A DNA stretch of 7,059 nt from Gammaproteobacteria bacterium. Its GTDB lineage: Bacteria > Pseudomonadota > Gammaproteobacteria > Burkholderiales > Burkholderiaceae_E. Both the position numbers and the translations under genes were made by a program. The notes under the pieces were generated by a model that was not told the origin of the DNA, ran no database searches, and was given only the letters and a program-made list of their open reading frames with translations. The stretch spans positions 1-7,059 of the forward strand of contig JAUIAI010000129.1 of assembly GCA_030425615.1 (NCBI GenBank), read 5' to 3'. Of this stretch, positions 5,550 to 7,059 are shown in pieces. Position 1 is the stretch's first letter. Each line of letters opens with the position of its first letter.

Positions 5550-6134
5550 ATGTCAGCACTCTGCGTCCGCGTCCTCGCCGTCCTGGTCATCTCGCTGGGC
5601 CTGGGGGGCGTGTCACCGGCCCGGGCCTGGGAGAATCCGCCGGAACGGCAGGCCCGCATCGAGTCCCTGCTCGACAGCCTCGGGCAGGCGCGCTCGCCGC
5701 AGGTGGCGGGCGTGCTCGACGCGCGTCTCTGGCACGTCTGGCTGCGCGCCGGTGAGCCCACGATCGACGGCTGGATGCGCGAGGCCCTGGCGGCCCGGCG
5801 GGCGGGTGATTTCCCCGCCGCGATCCGGTTGCTCGATCAGGTCATCGACGAGGCCCCGGGCTACGCCGAGGGCTGGAACCAGCGCGCGACGACCTACTAC
5901 GAGATGGGGGAGGACAAGCGATCCCTCGCGGATATCGCCGAGACGCTCGCCCGGCAGCCCAGGCACTACGGGGCGCTGTCCGGGCGTGCACTGATCGCGA
6001 TCCGCGCCGGTGATGCCCAGGCGGCCATCGACAGCATCGAGGCCGCCCGCAGGATCCACCCTTTCGTGTCGATCGCCGAACTTCTCCCCAGGCTGAGACA
6101 GATGCGCAATCTCACGGTCGGGCGGCCGATCTGA
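5550..6134 (+). CDS. Exported tetratricopeptide-repeat (TPR) protein
   Basis: This 194-aa protein starts with a probable Sec signal peptide: hydrophobic core about residues 8-21, and a likely cleavage after ARA at 24-26, just before WENPPERQ. It should therefore be periplasmic. A helical linker with WHVWLRAG (61-68) leads into about three TPR units, near 72-105, 106-139 and 140-173. They keep TPR-type glycines and alanines (RAGDFPAAIRLLDQVI, YYEMGEDKRSLADI, RAGDAQAAIDSIEAA) and a proline at the end of each unit. TPR repeats bind proteins, so a scaffold or partner-binding role is likely, but the partner is unknown. It resembles small exported TPR proteins that are common and uncharacterised in proteobacteria. 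The start is supported by AAGGGTGA upstream and by the signal peptide. It is divergent from the oxygenase gene across 241 nt and separated from the next gene by 240 nt, so it may be transcribed alone. Confidence 0.85.
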   Translation: MSALCVRVLAVLVISLGLGGVSPARAWENPPERQARIESLLDSLGQARSPQVAGVLDARLWHVWLRAGEPTIDGWMREALAARRAGDFPAAIRLLDQVIDEAPGYAEGWNQRATTYYEMGEDKRSLADIAETLARQPRHYGALSGRALIAIRAGDAQAAIDSIEAARRIHPFVSIAELLPRLRQMRNLTVGRPI

Positions 6135-6204
6135 GCGTGGGCGCCCGGGACCTCGCCTGTAAGGCCCGCGCCGCTGCGACGACAGCCCCTGTCGGACGAG
6201 ACAA

Positions 6205-6246
6205 AAGCCGGCCCGGGACCCTCACCGTCTTCGGGACTCGCGGCTT
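6205..6246 (+). terminator. Possible weak terminator hairpin after the TPR gene
   Basis: The gap 6135-6374 (240 nt) holds no convincing gene. AAGCCG (6205-6210) can pair with CGGCTT (6241-6246), with further pairing possible inside, followed by the pyrimidine-rich CCTTTCT. The loop is long, so this is weak evidence for an end of the TPR transcript. Elsewhere in the gap GCCCGGGACC occurs twice (6143-6152 and 6211-6220), and CTGTAA-G/A-GCCC occurs near 6157 and 6329. No good sigma-70 promoter was found for the downstream gene. Confidence 0.25.
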
Positions 6247-6374
6247 CCTTTCTGCTAAGGTTCGTGTTCCTTCCGAGCTGCCGGCCCTCGTTGCCCCTCT
6301 TCGCCCGGCGTTCCCTCAGTCATAGCTGCTGTAAAGCCCCGACCCTCCACTGTCACTATTCGGAGTCAGACCTC

Positions 6375-7059
6375 ATGCGATCCATTCTCCGTCGTATCCT
6401 CACGATCAGCGCCGTTGCCATGGGCACGGCGCTGCCGCTTTCGGCCACCGCGGCCGAGGAACTGCGGGTCACCGCGATTCCCGACGAAGCCCCCACCGAA
6501 CTCCAGCGCAAGTTCACGCCGCTGGGGGAGTACCTCTCCGAGAAGACCGGCATGGAGGTCAGCTTCGTTCCGGTGACCGATTACGCGGCCGCGGTCGAAG
6601 CGCTGGTCAGCGGGAAGGTGGACCTCGCCTGGTTCGGCGGCTTCACCTTCGTGCAGGCCAACATCCGCTCGAACGGAGAGGTCGAGCCCATCATCCAGCG
6701 GGCCGAGGACGAGACGTTCAAGTCGGTGTTCATCACCACGACCGATTCGGGCATCTCCTCGCTCGAGGACCTCAAGGGCAAGACCTTCGCGTTCGGTTCG
6801 CCCTCGTCCACGTCCGGGCATCTGATGCCCCGCTCGTTCCTGATGAAGTCCGGCATCCAGCCCGACAACGACATGCGCATCGCCTTCTCCGGGGCGCACG
6901 ATGCCACCGCGTTCTCCGTGGCCGGTGGCAAGGTGGATGCCGGCGCGCTGAACATCAAGGTCTGGGAGAAGCTCGTCGAGGGCGGCAAGATCGACACCGG
7001 CAACGTGAAGGTCTTCTACACCACGCCCCCGTACTACGACTACAACTGGACCGTTCGCA
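6375..7059 (+). CDS. PhnD-family ABC transporter periplasmic binding protein, putative selenate type (3' end missing)
   Basis: The first 228 codons are present and the gene runs off the window end. Residues 1-27 form a Sec signal peptide (MRSILRR, hydrophobic stretch, cleavage near ATAA before EEL), so the product is periplasmic. The mature part is a PhnD-like type 2 periplasmic binding protein: IPDEAPTELQRKFTPLGEYL, VPVTDYAAAVEALVSGKVDL, AWFGGFTFVQA, LEDLKGKTFAFGSPSSTSGHLMP, FSGAHDATAFSVAGGKVDAG and TTPPYYDYNW. From memory these blocks fit the proteins annotated as putative selenate ABC transporter substrate-binding proteins better than true phosphonate or phosphate binders, but the ligand is not proven. 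GGAG (6362-6365) lies 9 nt before ATG 6375. The ATPase and permease genes would be expected just downstream. About 50-70 residues are probably missing. Confidence 0.88.
   Translation, partial: MRSILRRILTISAVAMGTALPLSATAAEELRVTAIPDEAPTELQRKFTPLGEYLSEKTGMEVSFVPVTDYAAAVEALVSGKVDLAWFGGFTFVQANIRSNGEVEPIIQRAEDETFKSVFITTTDSGISSLEDLKGKTFAFGSPSSTSGHLMPRSFLMKSGIQPDNDMRIAFSGAHDATAFSVAGGKVDAGALNIKVWEKLVEGGKIDTGNVKVFYTTPPYYDYNWTVR

Noticed and set aside
6137..6325. 62-aa frame in the gap after the TPR gene
   Set aside because: Starts 2 nt after a stop codon without a ribosome site, has no recognisable motif, and its codon pattern is unlike the real genes.
6366..6899. 177-aa minus-strand frame within the binding-protein gene
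   Set aside because: Antisense to a confident signal-peptide and PhnD-family coding sequence.

Overview
The window is about two-thirds G+C, and its coding frames strongly favour G or C at third positions. It is gene-dense with short intergenic gaps. Together with a gamma/beta-type pantothenate synthetase and two exported proteins with standard signal peptides, this suggests a proteobacterium, probably gamma- or betaproteobacterial. The sequence does not let me name a genus. I see no rRNA, tRNA, CRISPR array, insertion sequence or transposase, and no sign of recent transfer such as a base-composition break.

Layout from left to right: (1) panC (+, 43-873), a housekeeping gene of pantothenate/CoA synthesis, converging on the next gene across a 53-nt gap with a terminator-like hairpin. 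(2) A metabolic block of four enzyme genes at 927-5308. It has a cyclase/kynurenine-formamidase-superfamily hydrolase (-, 927-1961), divergent from an M81/MlrC-type metallohydrolase (+, 2103-3593). That gene is followed 70 nt downstream, on the same strand, by a class II aldolase/adducin-family protein (+, 3664-4446). A phytanoyl-CoA-dioxygenase-family Fe(II)/2-oxoglutarate oxygenase (-, 4541-5308) converges on the aldolase gene, with a GC-rich dyad between them. (3) A short divergent region (5309-5549) carrying the best promoter in the window: a TCGACA-17-AATAAT promoter for the oxygenase, with a perfect 10-bp inverted repeat centred on its -10 box. (4) An exported TPR protein (+, 5550-6134). 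(5) After a 240-nt gap, the 5' part of a PhnD-family periplasmic binding protein (+, from 6375, cut by the window end). It most resembles the type annotated as putative selenate-binding.

How the genes may work together: the oxygenase, aldolase-fold protein, cyclase-family hydrolase and M81 metallohydrolase all act on small molecules and are packed together without housekeeping genes between them. They could form a degradation route (hydroxylation, C-C cleavage or decarboxylation, and hydrolysis of amide or lactone bonds) for an unknown compound. No transporter or regulator for such a route is visible here, and the substrate cannot be read from the sequence. Two of these enzymes lack residues that are catalytic or metal-binding in characterised relatives (cyclase: Gln in place of His; aldolase: no Glu at the FucA Glu73 position), so their chemistry should not be copied from textbook members. 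The TPR protein and the binding protein look like separate transcription units.
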